Source: Cyclina sinensis
Lineage: Eukaryota > Mollusca > Bivalvia > Venerida > Veneridae
Direction: 5' to 3'
DNA length: 64,000 nt
NCBI GenBank assembly: GCA_012932295.1
Contig: JAAONU010000016.1
Coordinates: forward strand, 17,947,530-18,011,529
The position numbers and the translations under genes were made by a program. The notes beneath the pieces are model-generated. The model saw nothing but the letters and a program-made list of their open reading frames with translations. It ran no database searches and had not been told where the DNA came from. Shown here piece after piece: positions 38,005-51,452 of the stretch (positions are counted from its first letter, which is position 1; every line of letters begins with the position of its first letter).

Positions 38005-38210
38005 CCCTTAACCTGCTGGAACCGAAAGTGATAAGCCTTTGCCACCAGTATAGAGCCAGGCCATCCTGCACATCCGTGCAGACTGACCAGGCTCTATACT
38101 GTTGGTAGCTCCATTTTTGTATTTTGATACTGAAATCCCTTAAACTTGAATGGACTGTTCAAAATTCAAAGCTGGGCAAATCCATTACAAAATTTCAGCA
38201 TGTTCAGGGT
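38005..38210. mobile_element. 206-bp MITE with TAA target duplication
   Basis: The ends are imperfect inverted repeats (CCCTTAACCTGCTGG against CCCTGAACATGCTG) flanked by TAA on both sides (38002-38004 and 38211-38213). Copy B has the empty site with a single TAA (49761-49763). A 3-bp T-A-A duplication and these ends fit PIF/Harbinger-like MITEs. An internal palindrome contains CAGTATAGAGCCAGG and its inverse. Confidence 0.88.
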
Positions 38211-41167
38211 TAAATACTCATGTATGAACAGTCTTGCATCCTTTGTGATACGTGTATTCCACCTATAAAATATTTAGTTCAAATGAGTTACTATGACGCC
38301 AATATTTCAACACTCACGTCTAAATTGAACAAATGACGCAAGATGAAGCAATGAAACATATTTGCAAGCTACCAAAATAGCAAAACTTCCTTAACAAAGC
38401 TTTAGTATACAAACAGAAAGTAGGTTAATAGTTTAAAGGTGTCGGATGAAGAAAATGTTGAAATGTTTGTACAAATTGCCGTAGTATTATAATTACATAC
38501 AACTGTACATAAAATGCTTTGTCTTATGGAAAGGGCCAGTCGCATCAAGGACCATTAATAAGACAAAATTGAAACGGACCTCTAGACAATGTTGAACACA
38601 GAAGATCAAAATCTAAGATGTTGTGCTTCTGAAATAGAGAATTTCGTTCATACATTTTTTTCTATATTAGAACTCTGGCTTTCCGTTTGATTCAAAACTA
38701 TCTAAACAATTTTAAATTGAATGAATGATACTTATTTCAGAAAGTGCTTCCTAAACTCGAATAGTGCTATAGTTTAAATTATGTGGCAAAACAATGGCCT
38801 ATAACTTGGTGAAAATAACTAGTCCGTGTCATGGTGGACATCGATGGTGCTACAGGAAAACCAGTAGGCCATAAAGCTAACCCATCTGGATTGTGCTGAT
38901 AATATGCGAACTCGTTCGGTCTTTATTCCATTTAGAGATGCAAGTTATGACTCCTTGCTTTTGTGTCACCTATATTGTATGCATAATAAATTAATCTTAT
39001 CAGAAATTTTCCTAAATTATACCAGAACAATTTGAAGAATTCTACAGTGAAACTATTATTTCGAGGACTAGTATTATTTGACACATGTTTTAAGCTATTC
39101 AATAGTTCAGTGAATGTCAACGCAACTTCTATCGATTGTTTTTCATTTTCTGAGAATTTGGTATGTTAGTATTATGTAAAATGTGATTTTAGCATATGTT
39201 ATCTCATCGTTGGATACCCAAGTCAAACCTACCCTCCACTCATCGGTGATAACTGTGGTAACTGATGATGATGTTATCAGTATCTTTAGACTATATTATA
39301 ATTTTTCATAATGTCTTTTTGTTTATTTATGTATTTTCCTGAGATTGAACTAATACACCTGTTTCTGTGATTAAAGAATTCATAAATTTTGATAATTTAT
39401 ATTTTCCAGGTTTCAAAAGTATCTTGTAGGTTTCTCTCCTTCCTGTATCCATTTAGCTTTCGATCTTAAGAAAACGCCATCCATTTTTTCTTACTTACTA
39501 CAAGAAGGTTTTCCTTTTAACTTTCTAATAATTTATAATATCTATTTCTGTTAACGGTGTTATCTTCTGTACTACAGTTTGATGTAATTGTGAGGCATAG
39601 AGTATTATTTATCGCCTTAATAGTTAAAAGAATAGTTTTGAAAAATAATTGATCATTGATGCTTACTGTAAGTTTTTGAAGATAAACAGTATTTCAATCA
39701 TTAGTATTTTCAGGTATGTTTGAGGTATGTTGAGCTTTTGTTTCTTCTCATCTCTTTCAAATATATTAAGATGAAATTATTATTTAAAATGAAAAGTCAT
39801 AGAATTACACGAGACGAAACATTTTCTGTGCTTGTTATAAGGTTGGTATTAAATCACCGTCTCAAAGTCGGTATTTGAAACATTTTTTTTCATTACTTAG
39901 TACTTTTGAAATAGTAATTGACCGTGGAGCAAGGATTACATTATATCATTCATATCTGTACAACTGCTTTTAACAGCAAGGCCAATTAAGGACATTTAAC
40001 TAAAACAGCATGCTCAGGCATCCCATCCAACATTATGTTCAAGTTTCAACCAATGGTAAGTTCGTTTGTTGGTCTAGAAAACACGGATGTACGTCAAGAT
40101 AGACAAGTTGCGCTTCTAAATTTAGCTGTTCTCTTTGGAAGTGATATTTATTGCAATATTATAACAGTGACAACCTAATGGAGTATCTCTTGTACATACC
40201 CAACCTAGGATTTGGACACCTCTGAATAGCCATTATTTTGAAATTATATTTTCTTCATCTCGGCTATTTCTTTTTGCTTATTCAACAATATATGGTATAC
40301 ACGCGCGCGCGCGCACACACACCACACACACACCACCAAATATTTTCACGTCACTGTAGAATTGATGTCGTCGATTTAAGTTTATGTATATTTCATGTTT
40401 GTTAATAAACCTACTTTTTTACGTTTTGAAAACAAATATGAACAAGAGATGTTTGTAAATCTTATGTGATGAATGAATTTTGTTTAGTAGTAACAAGCAA
40501 AGGCAATCACAGAAAATATTTCATAGTGTTTTATTTTCTCCCTATATATATATATACTGGTCAATATGTTTTGAAGTAGAGCTAAGTGAAAGTAGAATGG
40601 GAAAAAAGTCTTTTAGATCTTCCATGTCCTTTTATAGTAAGCGGTAAAAAAACGTAAAGAAAGTTGAAATATTCAAGGGTAAAACATGTTAATAATACAA
40701 TTATCTCCATTTATTGAACAAGAGCCTAAACATTTTGATTTTAAATAACAAATCTTGACAGCTGATCCAAAGAAAACACTGAAAAGAAAAGAAAATACAA
40801 GTCAATACTTTATCATTGATTTTTTAATAGCGTAAAATCAAAACACAGGAATAAATAATGTTTAAAAGAACATATTTCCATTTCAGCTTACAGTTAATTA
40901 TACCTAGGAAATAAATTTTTAGTTTGGGTGATATACCGTCGAATATATAATACGGATTCGAGTTCAGATACTTAGGAATTTAATCACGAAGGCCGTTTAA
41001 TAGTTAATAATTTACGTTTTAGTAAGTAATTACATATTTTTTTCATAGGTGAACATCAAAGAAGATAATTAAGTGCATATCAATAATTCATTAACAATAT
41101 GTCTTGTTTCAACATATATTAATTATGTACTTTTCTCTGACTATGTGCATAATCTTGAATAAACTCA

Positions 41168-43621
41168 CTAGTGACAGTTATCAGGTTTACAAGTCACACA
41201 ACTTTGTTGCACATAACAGGTTTGGTCCGCGCAACCATTTTCACAATCTACAAAAGTAAATTTAAAAAGCAAAAACAAAGTTTCAATTATAGTTTACGAG
41301 AACGCGTAGTTGTTTTCCACCAAGTTATATTTTAATCTTTTGAGTTTTGTTTTCTTCTACTAAAGAATCGATGCAGATAAAGTGTTTATTTCTACACGTC
41401 AATCGTAAAGAAAATCTCATCCTATTGGCTATAGAACCACTGAATGAACACAGTGACTACTCAATTTCAATATCTTTAATATCGTTTAAACACCGATACA
41501 AATCGAAAAATACATTTTAATTCCTTTAGTTTTACTTATTATTATGCATGCGATTGAATGTACATGTATTATGTTTTCATGATTGATGATAAGCTGTATA
41601 TGCTTTAGTCAAAATAAATATTCTGTTCTATTCTGTTCTGTTCTTATTACGTTTTAGTCGTAAAACATATGTCAATGATCGCAAAGGACAGAGTAATTCA
41701 TTTCCTATCGAGTGGGGACAAATTCTTCTTTCTTGAACTTGTAGGTTTAGGAAGAAAGTGTTAACAATTGTATTTGAGTATTATCCGCATCAGACCTTAT
41801 TGGAGAGGTCATCAGACCTCTCCACAGTGTTGGCTTTAATTGCTGGCGGCATCCATTTTTGCGTATCAAATTTTAGTTAATGATTTCATATTAAGCCTAA
41901 AATCATGAAAACCAGTCTACAAAGATAGTTATGCGCATGCTCCGAATCAAAATACGAATTTACTTAAACGAAACCAAAATTTAACATCGGGTCAAAACGG
42001 CCCATGGTTAAAACGGCCCATTATGAACAAAACGTACAGAATAATTTTGTATTCCCTTAAAGCGACTGACTTACAGATGGGCCGACGATGATAAAAAAGA
42101 AAATGTTCTTACATCTTGAAATTTTTGCTGCAATTGCAAAGAACATATTTAAACTAAGTTACTGATTCATTTACATCAAAATATAAAGTTTTACACACTT
42201 TTATCGGTAAAAAATTTACCACGTTAGTCACAGGGTAGATACTTTAGTTATAAGATTAATTTTGTCGTATGCTTACAAGTAATCGCTGTGGCTCAGTGGT
42301 CTAGATCGTCGTTTACTATTTTACTGACCAAAAGGTCGTGGGTTCGAATCCTGGTTAAGTCAAAACTTTTTTTTTCAGTTTTCATGGCGTATAGAAGCAT
42401 AATATTATGTTTTTTCCGTAGTATATTAAATTCTCTTAAATTTTAAAGAAAACAAAATTCAGCAAATTTCTGTAAGTCAGTCGCTTTAACTAAACACAAA
42501 AAAATACAATTATAGGGATGCATTTCTTATAATGCATGCTACTTGAAAACTACAAATTCTAAAATGCATTTTTTCCTGAGAAACTCATCAGCCTGCTGAA
42601 CAAATTAATATTTAGCAATGGTCATGAAAACATGATAAATATTTTTTTACGAATTTCAGAGGATTTTTGACAAGTCCATTTCCTCGATTTGGATCAAATT
42701 TACGCCCTTTTAATATTTAGTCCAGCTTAACAGATACTATCGCTGATTATTTTGTAAAATATTTGGACTAAGAAAGGTGTAATTAAAGCTTGAAAGGGAA
42801 AACAAAACTTAATGAGCCTAAAAAAGCAGCAGTTAATCATGGGAGTTCTGGCTTCAACAACTACATGCACTGTTGTAAAAGAGGGGGGAGAGTAAAGCCT
42901 TAGTGGCTTATAAGAAGATCCCCAAGATTCTACATGGTATGAAATACACGAGGTTATCTTAATTTGTTTCATTTATTTAAATGATAGATACGCAACTATA
43001 AAAACATTTGAAAAAACTAAATTATAGTCAGTTTCGGTCATTTTGCCTAATAACATATTAACTATTGATAATAGTTAGGTTACTAGTTTTTATAATTATT
43101 TCAGTCACAGAACGTTTAAAAAATTCAAAATGATCTTGGAAACAAGTAGATTCATTCTTTCATTGACGACAGCTGCTGACCTCTCTTTGGCTTACTTTTT
43201 AAAGGAAGCCGACTTGTTATCAGCTAGAATTATTTTCCTCTTAGTCACATAGTTTTTGAAACTCGCGTTTTCGCTGTTCTATGTAGTAGGATATGTAAGG
43301 GTGTTTGCTGATATAAAATTCGCTAAATTCAGAACTTCTTCGATGATGTTCAATTGAAATCTTGAATATTTCAACGTCTTATTTGCGTTTTGACAAGAAT
43401 GTCTTAAAAGCAGTCTACAACTCTATTATCATGCAAATAAGGAGTATTCAGTCCAGTAACAAATGTAAAAAAAATATTTAGAAAATTAAACAGGCTATTA
43501 AAATAGCATAAGTCATGGCGTAAAGATGACAAAAACTGTTTTACTTACTCCGTACTGCAGGAAGGCATGAAACTGTATTCACCAGAAAGGCAACTACAAA
43601 GATAAAACACATACGATCCAT
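41168..43621 (-). CDS. Secreted six-cysteine mini-peptide, copy B
   Basis: Same two-exon design as copy A: exon 1 43621-43549 (signal peptide, one codon shorter, donor GTAAGT) and exon 2 41247-41168. All six cysteines and the spacing C-x3-C-x4-C-x5-C-x2-C-x5-C are kept. Exon 2 is identical to A up to the penultimate codon, where Tyr TAT is replaced by TAG, so the peptide ends in His and has 50 residues. The intron is 2.3 kb because of a 1.4-kb insertion. The AATAAA of copy A is ACTAAA here. Amino-acid changes between copies cluster in the signal peptide. The function is unknown, as for copy A. Confidence 0.57.
41801..43216. mobile_element. 1.4-kb insertion in the intron of peptide gene B
   Basis: Copy A reads CAGACCTTATTATCAGC without interruption (about 28898-28914). 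In B, about 1.4 kb splits this. The insert opens with a small hairpin (GGAGAGGTC, ATCA, GACCTCTCC) and has a related GAGAGGTCAGCAG inverted near its far end (about 43170-43185). It contains the nested TIR element 42057-42489. The class is not determined. Confidence 0.7.
42057..42489 (+). mobile_element. 433-bp TIR element with internal tRNA-like segment
   Basis: Perfect 21-bp terminal inverted repeats, TTAAAGCGACTGACTTACAGA and its complement (42057-42077, 42469-42489). The interior holds a tRNA-like segment at about 42283-42361 with A-box-like TGGCTCAGTGG and B-box GGTTCGAATCC, followed by a T9 run, a Pol III-type stop. The D- and T-stems are imperfect and the anticodon region is too long, so it is not a working tRNA gene. 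Confidence 0.82.
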
Positions 43622-44916
43622 CGTCTTGTTTCCTTTAACTTGTCGTCGGCAACAAAATATGTTATATCTGCGTGTTTCCTTAACTATTTATAGCAAAACA
43701 ACGGGAAGAAAATGACTAATGTTTATTTTCAGAGTCACTTTCATTCAACGTGTCGTCGACCGCTTTGATTAACAGATCAGATAGATATACCATTTTCCAG
43801 AGAACACGAAAAGCGCACCTGTCGCCGGTGGTGCGATTACACAGTTAAAATGTCCAAAATCTTTAAAGATAAAAATCTAAATGCAACGCTTAACAAAGAC
43901 GTTGTTTCCGCAATCTGTTGTTAACTATGTGGTACCTTGTTTATTTCTTTAACTAAACAATTCTTATGCAACCAGACATAATGCCTTTTGTTTGAGTATT
44001 GTGGATCTAACAGATAAGCAATGACAAATATATAGATTTACTGAAATCTATTCTATAAATAACGTAATATAATCAGAGGACAAAGGAGGTCCTGAGTTGC
44101 TCCACTGTGATAGAAACATCAACCACAATTTCTGTTCAAAACTACATAAATATATTATAGAAAAAATGTATTTAAGGACTCTGAAGCCTACATGCTGAAT
44201 ACATGATGCTAGTCTATTAATTCAAAATAGTTTTAATACCTCTATTGAACTACTATGTTATAAAAAAAAGAACGTTAGCAACCGAATTATCCCTTTTGTA
44301 AAAAGGCTTTAACGTAAACGGATTGACTAGATGTGTTCTAGACAGGGCTTAATTCAATTGTTAGAATTATAAGCCTAATGGTCCTGGAAGATTTTTTATT
44401 TTTTTACAAACTCTTGTTTTATGCTATTTGTCTGATTGATTGGCCGTAATTCAGAATGCATCTAAACTGTATAACCACATCGAATTCTACCTTAATGTCT
44501 AAATTGAGCTGCGACATGTAACATGATGTCAAGAATAATTATTTACTCCCAGCAAACTAAGCGAGATATAGCTTTTCACATGTCGGTAAGTCCGTCGGAA
44601 CACACTTCGTTTGCGATCAACATCTACAGAACGCTTTAACCAAGATGCTTTCGCAATGGGTTTTGTTTCCAAGGCAAAGGTCCGGGGCCATATCAATCGA
44701 ATGCGGCGACAAAGCTACGGACATCATACGCGGTATCAAACTTTAAGCATGATTTTTCGAAGTTTTTTTTTTAAATGAAAATGTTGATTTTCTATATCAA
44801 CGTTTTTTTCAACAATTGTCTCGCTTATAAAACACTACACTTACCATCATTTTGCAGATTGATGAATTTAAAATGAGTGAAAATGCCATTACGAAACACG
44901 AAACAAAAATAAAACT

Positions 44917-45030
44917 TGTTATATTCATTAAGATGAGTGTCAGGTCCTGCACTCTTGTTGGACATCAGTTGTTTGATTGTTGTATAAATGACTGATTCAG
45001 TTATTAGAAGATTCAGCTCTGCAAACATAT
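44917..45030 (-). mobile_element. LINE relic, copy B remainder
   Basis: Reads LNLLITES..YTTIKQLMSNKSAGPD on the minus strand; the counterpart of 31660-31775 in copy A. Confidence 0.6.
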
Positions 45031-48000
45031 AACCACAATATTTCTGATTTGTTTATACTTTTCTATAAAATACAATATATCATTATACAGTGTATGAAAC
45101 GATATTCCAGATCATTTGTTCAAAAGAATCAAAAGAGATATTTGACTGCTTGACACCGGCTTAAATGTTTTAACATGTTCCAGTGTATCTATCATTGTAT
45201 TCTTTTTTTTGTTTAAGTTAGCTTTAATGCTTCTAATTTATCATCTTCATATTGCCATGTATAATACTTCAATCTAGCATTAACCATCTGTAACCTATTT
45301 TCTTCACATCTGATAGATCTAAATGTTTAAAATATTGTAAAAGTGCTCTTTTTCTCAAAACAGTCTGCTATATATCTTTACAATTACCGTATTAACACTA
45401 TAACAGTCATTTCTCATAGCGCTTACATAACGTTAAATAAAGGGGACGCAACTCCGTCTAACAATAAAGAAAATTCTGTAATACATAATATGGACCTATT
45501 ACAGTGAATACATGAATCCAAAACTATGTTGTAGTGGCTATATGTATATTGATTAGAGATTTTAGTGTATGTTTGCCCGTAAGTATAGCTTTCATGAAAG
45601 AAAACGGTCTGATGTAATAGTTACTTACTACCGTAGATTTACTTTGTACGATTGTTTACAGCCATATCGGATCAATGGATCATAATTATATCACTTCTGG
45701 CATTATTTGATTTAAAGTTAATCCAGTCATAAATAGAATAACTGATCAAAATAGTGTCTATGAGATCTGTCACATATAACCTAGCGTCAGTACTTTGCCA
45801 TGAGATACTTTATGTGAGAAATACATTCTTTTACTTTATAATAATAATTATTTATTTAGTACTACATAACTCGACTTCTTTAAAAATGAAAAACAAAGTT
45901 TACAATGCATACATTATGTTTGTAGTAAATCGTGTTTGTTCAGAAATTTTGATCTTTTTTCTTCCAATATAAGCCTGCTACAAACAAAATCAGACAGTAG
46001 GCCAAGGTAAAAATATATTTAGAAAGAGAAAGCATGTGTTAGTATAACTACGCAACTGGAAAGAATTGCACAATTTAGGTTTAAAAACTGTTGTGTGAAG
46101 GCCAGAGTCAATGACTCTGAACGGTCATGTAAAGATCTGTTGTATACCGATATACAAATGATAATAAAACAATAAGGGATTTAGGAAATTCCTTTATATC
46201 ACTGTATAATTTATAAAACAACTGACTTATATTTGCTCGGCAAGACCAAATCCTGGAGAAATCATTGTTTAGCACCATCTGGACAAAGTTTGTAGACGTC
46301 TAGTCTGTCTTTTATACCGAGTATATAACTTGTGCTAGGGAAAAAAACGTGTCCATATTTTATGAACTCTGGCTTCTTGTATGCAACAGAATAAAACCAT
46401 TAAATATTTATTGAACTCAATAATGTGTTTGCTGAGAAAAGGTCCGGAGTAAAGTATTGCTACAGTTTATTTTATGTAGTAAATCAAAGGGCTTATAACT
46501 TGGTGAATAAAAATAACAGACCGGATCATGGTGGACACAGATGGTGCTGCAAGAAAAAACATATGCCATAAAACTGTGTAAAACTAATTTATATGGATTG
46601 TGCTGGTATATGCAAACTAATCCCTAGTTTTTTTCCTTATTTCCTTTCATTCCAAAAGTGACGCTGAGAAATAGCCCAGACAGATATATCGCTATAGTAT
46701 CACATGAAGTAAAACAGGGACCCATAACTTATTAAAAATCAACAACCAGTCTGGATAATTATTGTAATATGCGCATCTTCTCCTATGAATTTCAATACAG
46801 ATTCTTTTAATTCCAGCCCGCGGATGTGGAAAATAGCTCGCACCTAGAGTCGTTAAAGCAAAAATACAAACCTGCCAGAATAATCATCGCTAAAAACTGA
46901 ATATTGTGTGAGCTGGTTGGTAACAGTATGCTAAATTATCCCATTCCGTGTCAGAACGGGTGTTAATTGGAGAATAAGAGAATAAAGGGCAAACAATAAG
47001 CAGATTATCTAAAGTAGTTTATTCTATGATAATAATAAGATGAAACCAGAAAGGCTGTTCACATATGTAAGCGATTACAGGTAAAACAATTTGAAATTGT
47101 ATTATTGCATACCTTATTTATGAAATGAAAGTTTTCTCTGATAGCATTGGCCATTTTCTGCTGTACCTAGAAAATTTCAACAGGCTTTTTCGCAGCTAAT
47201 TGAAAATCCATCCGCGAAAGTCGCTAACTTTAAACGCGTCGAAACATTTCTTGGTTTACAGTATATTCAATAATAAGAAAATTGGTAAGGAAAACATGTT
47301 TGCTGTAGAAACTATGTGTAAGAGAAAAAATCTGTACATACGAAGAAACAGTATCGCTAGCTAAGGGACAGTCTATTCATGAAGGAAAACATGTAGTTTT
47401 CTAACTTTAGCTTTATAATCTTTAGGTGACAATTAGTCTTTGAACAAATTTCAACTACCTCACTACCTCAACTTCTTCAATGTGTGTACAGTTGTACACT
47501 TATAACATTAAAAATTGAAAATCCTGAAAATTGTATACTTATGCAAATCTTGAAAACTCTATGACATTTTGAATGGTAAAAGAAGTAAGAAAATTTTCCT
47601 TTTATCTTCTACTCGATATATGTAGTTTTGTTTGTGTCTAAAATCGGGACGTGTATAACCAGTCAGAGCTTAATCTTAGTTTCATTGCCTACAAAATGTG
47701 TGCTTAAATTCATTTACATTTCAAAAGTATTTGTCATTTGTATTTTTTAATTATCAAAAACATTTTACTAAGAGGATTGAAATAAAACAAGAAGAAATGG
47801 TTATTTCTATGGTTATTTTGTAAATTTGAAATTCTCTGTTTGTAACAGAACCGTCTTTTAAACAAAAATAATCCAAAGGGTAATCCCAAAGAAAACCAAT
47901 ATCAAGGCGAAACGTACCTTAGATAATTAAAATTAGTTACAAGATTAATCTTATCAGCCTACTCTTGCCTTTAGAATTCTATTTTCCATGTAATTGGTGA

Positions 48001-48788
48001 ATATTTTTTTTCTTTCTTTTCCTCAGCAAAAAAATTTAAGCCGTTCCGTACTTAACAGACTTTATATGTGACTTAATTGTCCGAGATGTAAAATCGCTTA
48101 AAATTGGGCTAGACAATTTGTAGTCGTTACAATTCACATTCCCTAGAAAATCTTTACTAGTCCACTCTAAACACAGACAAATTAACGATAGTTCCACCTA
48201 ACACCAAAAAAGAAAAAAAAAAGAAAGAAAGAAATGATGAAAGCAAATAATTTATTATAACCGCCATATTTACAAGTAGACCTAAGTCCATTTTAAATCA
48301 AGATAAAAACATTCACTTTATCATGATGTCAGCAATCCATATTTCATGGACAAACATTATTTTCACAGCATAGTTCAAACAAAGTTATAGTAAGTACACG
48401 TGGGGAAGATATCCTATATACTAGTTTTTTCATACAAACAACAATGATCGCTATCCAAATAAAACACTTTAAGGCCAGTACAAAGTTAATATTTACCCAG
48501 GCCAGAGAGAGTAGAGTGGTACATGAATTAAGATTTTCAATTCTACAAATTTTTTGTTCACTCAAGTGAAATATCGAAAAGATCATTTCATTATAATTGT
48601 TACTCTCTCTATTACGTTTTCGTGGAAAAGTGCTTAAATTATGAATGAAAAAAACAACAACAACAACAAAACAATGGCCCGTAAGCATTTGTACACATGA
48701 GATATATATCAGTAAAAATGAATAAATACAAATTTGAATCTAGATTTTAACCGTTTCGTATTAATAAGTTATTTTCTGTGTAACTTAA

Positions 48789-49063
48789 AACAATTCTAAA
48801 GAGACAAAATGAGAATAGATCCATTTTTTAATTCAATGTTGAAATCCTATACCCTGTTCAACTTACACTGATTAATAAGAAGCGATATTACAGAAATACC
48901 TGTACAAACAGTTACACTCAAATTAAACAATTCTAAAGAGACAAAATGAGAATAGATCCATTTTTTAATTCAATGTTGAAATCCTATACCCTGTTCAACT
49001 TACACTGATTAATAAGAAGCGATATTACAGAAATAACTGTACAAACAGTTACACTCAAATTAT
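48789..49063. repeat. 138-bp tandem doubling, copy B only
   Basis: Two near-identical direct units (AACAATTCTAAAGAGACAAA onward) where copy A has one (about 37167-37305). Confidence 0.9.
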
Positions 49064-51452
49064 TTACTAAATTTCCATTTTAAAATTACCACAATGATAA
49101 ATTGTACATGACGTCTATATTTTTTAGATCTCACGAGTGTTTCTCAAATATTCATGGACATTTGGTCAATAGAATATATTTCAAGTAATTCTATCAAAGA
49201 GGCAAACGTTTCAAGAACAGCACAGCTTGGTCAATTATTCAGTCAACATCTGTTTAATTCAAATGCAAGTTTAGATAAAGTATACAAAAAGAGAATCCGT
49301 GTTGTTTGTCGATAAACCTTTTCATGTGTCCATTCTACAAAATAACGTCCATTGCGAGTGAATGAAAGCAAACACAACAGCTGCAAACTGACTAAGGCTT
49401 TTCTAAGTGAGACTCTATGCACATTATAAATTTGATAAACAATACCAATATATATATTTATGTTTGATATAGCGTTTATCGTCAGTTCGTATGTGGTGAC
49501 TGTCAGTGTTCAATATTAAGCAAATATCTAAAATGTAATTAGTGGATTTGTTTGTTTATGGTCATACGATATTCAAAAATGGTTGTACCATTTTTACATA
49601 AGCCTTTATAACGCTTTATCAGGTGGTCTAATAAGCCACACTATAAAAATTGTTCAGTCAAGACAAAGTTAAGCAGATGTTAAATAAAACTTTGCTTTTC
49701 TATTTACATAATAACTATAAGTCAAATTGCTTTATGAGTAATCTTTCTGTCGATAGAAACTAAATACTCATGTAACAACAGTCTTCCATCTTTTGTGATA
49801 CATGTATTCAAACTATAAAATATTTAGTTCAAATGAGTTACTATGACGCCAATAATTCAACACTCACGTCTAAATTGAACAAATGAAGCAAGATGAAGCA
49901 ATGAAACATGCTTGCAAGCTATCAAAATAGCCAAACTTCCTTAACAAAGCTTTAGTATACAACCAGAAAGTAGGTTAACAGTTTAAAGGTGTTGGATGAA
50001 GAAAATGTTGAAATGTTTGTACAATTGCCGTGCAGTATAATTACATAAAATGAAAAGAAAATTATAATATGGTAAATTCCTTACGCTAGTTAAGATAACT
50101 TGAAAATCAATATCTTAAGTATACACATTTTGCTGATTTCTAGAAACAAAATCAGTCAATAGACAAAGTTAAAGAATAAAAATAATTCGAAATAGTTATG
50201 TCAGCATAACTAAGCGATAAAGTAGAACTGCAACATTAAGGTATAAGAACAGTAGTCGATAGGTTATAGTAAATAACTTTGAACACTCCTGTAAACATCC
50301 GTCGCATAACTATAAATCAAAGATAATAAAACAAGAAAAATGGCTTTAAGAAATTTCCTAATAAAACTCTATATATAACAACTGCCAAATCTTGGCTGGC
50401 CTAGATTCAGGCCTGGTGGAATCGTTATTTTGCACTATATGGACAAAAACTGTACACACCTACAATCTTTTATACGAAATGTCTAAGATCTAGGTTAACT
50501 AACTTCTTGCAAGGAAATTTTTGAATAATTTCCCTATAATTATGATGTATAATTTTATATGAAACTACTGACTCCAAAGCGAGAGATTGGTTTGGTTTAC
50601 GAGGCTTACTTTGACAAAAATAGTATATATCATTTAGTAATAGATACCTGCAAAACACCTGAGTTTTAGACCATTTGTATTCCAATAAAACAGATTTCAA
50701 GGACAATGTTTATATGACTCCTAACCTCAGCATTTACATGACTATTGACTCCAAAAATCTTTAAGCTAAAAGAAGTTACTGGAATCCCTAAATACGAAAT
50801 TCATTTGCTCACATGCCAAAAGAATCATATGTATAACATTGAATGTCCACTACCTAAACTGAAGGTGTTATGGTTTAGAGCATGGAGAGTTTTTAAAAGT
50901 TTCTTATATAATTGTACATAAAATGCTTTGTCTAATGGAAAGGGCCAGTTGCCTTAAGGACCAATAATAAGACAAAATCGAAACGGACCTCTAGACAATG
51001 TTGAACACAGAAGATCAAAATCTAAGATGTTCTGCTTCTGAAATAGAAAATATTGTTCATACATTTTTTTCTATATTAGAACTCTGGCTTTCCGTTTGAT
51101 CAAAAACATCTAAACAATTTTGAATGGAATGAATGATATTTATTTCAGAAAGTGCTTCCTAAACTCGAATAGTGCTATAGTTTAATTTATGTGGCAAAAC
51201 AAAGGCCTATAACTTGGTGAAAATAACTAATCCGTATCATGGTGGACATCGATGGTGCTACAGGAAAACCAGTAGGCCATAAAGCTAACCCATCTGGATT
51301 GTGTTGATGATATGCAAACTCGTTCTGAAGCTAAAGTTTCTAACTAATTTCCTTTTATTCTACAAATGATGCTGAGAAATGGCATGAACACAACATCGCT
51401 ACAGTTTATCTTAAACAAAGGGCCGACAAATTTGTAAAAATAAATAATGAAT

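Larger units (their letters stand above)
25852..38918. repeat. Tandem duplication, copy A (about 13 kb)
   Basis: Matches 38919-51325 along almost its whole length at high identity (by eye mid-90s percent). The junction reads ...ACTCGTTC/GGTCTTTATTCC at 38917-38920, with the unit starting at GTCTTTATTCC (25852). Copy A alone holds the LINE at 33707-35402, the 800-bp element at 29856-30648 and the MITE at 38005-38210. Stretches not listed separately (26.8-28.1, 32-33.7, 35.4-38.0 kb) hold no recognisable gene. Confidence 0.92.
38919..51325. repeat. Tandem duplication, copy B (about 12.4 kb)
   Basis: Counterpart of 25852-38917. Copy B alone has a 1.4-kb insert (41801-43216), a 138-bp tandem doubling (48789-49063) and about 870 bp at 50046-50917. 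The last resembles 45960-46330 and so is probably ancestral sequence deleted from A. Stretches not listed separately (39.8-41.1, 45.0-50.0 kb) hold no recognisable gene; frame 45754-45972 is not conserved in A. Confidence 0.92.

Noticed and set aside
42283..42361. Candidate tRNA gene
   Set aside because: A- and B-boxes are present, but the D- and T-stems mismatch and the anticodon region is too long. It is part of a TIR element.
45754..45972. 72-codon hydrophobic plus-strand frame
   Set aside because: The frame breaks in copy A; its hydrophobicity comes from AT-rich ATAATT repeats.
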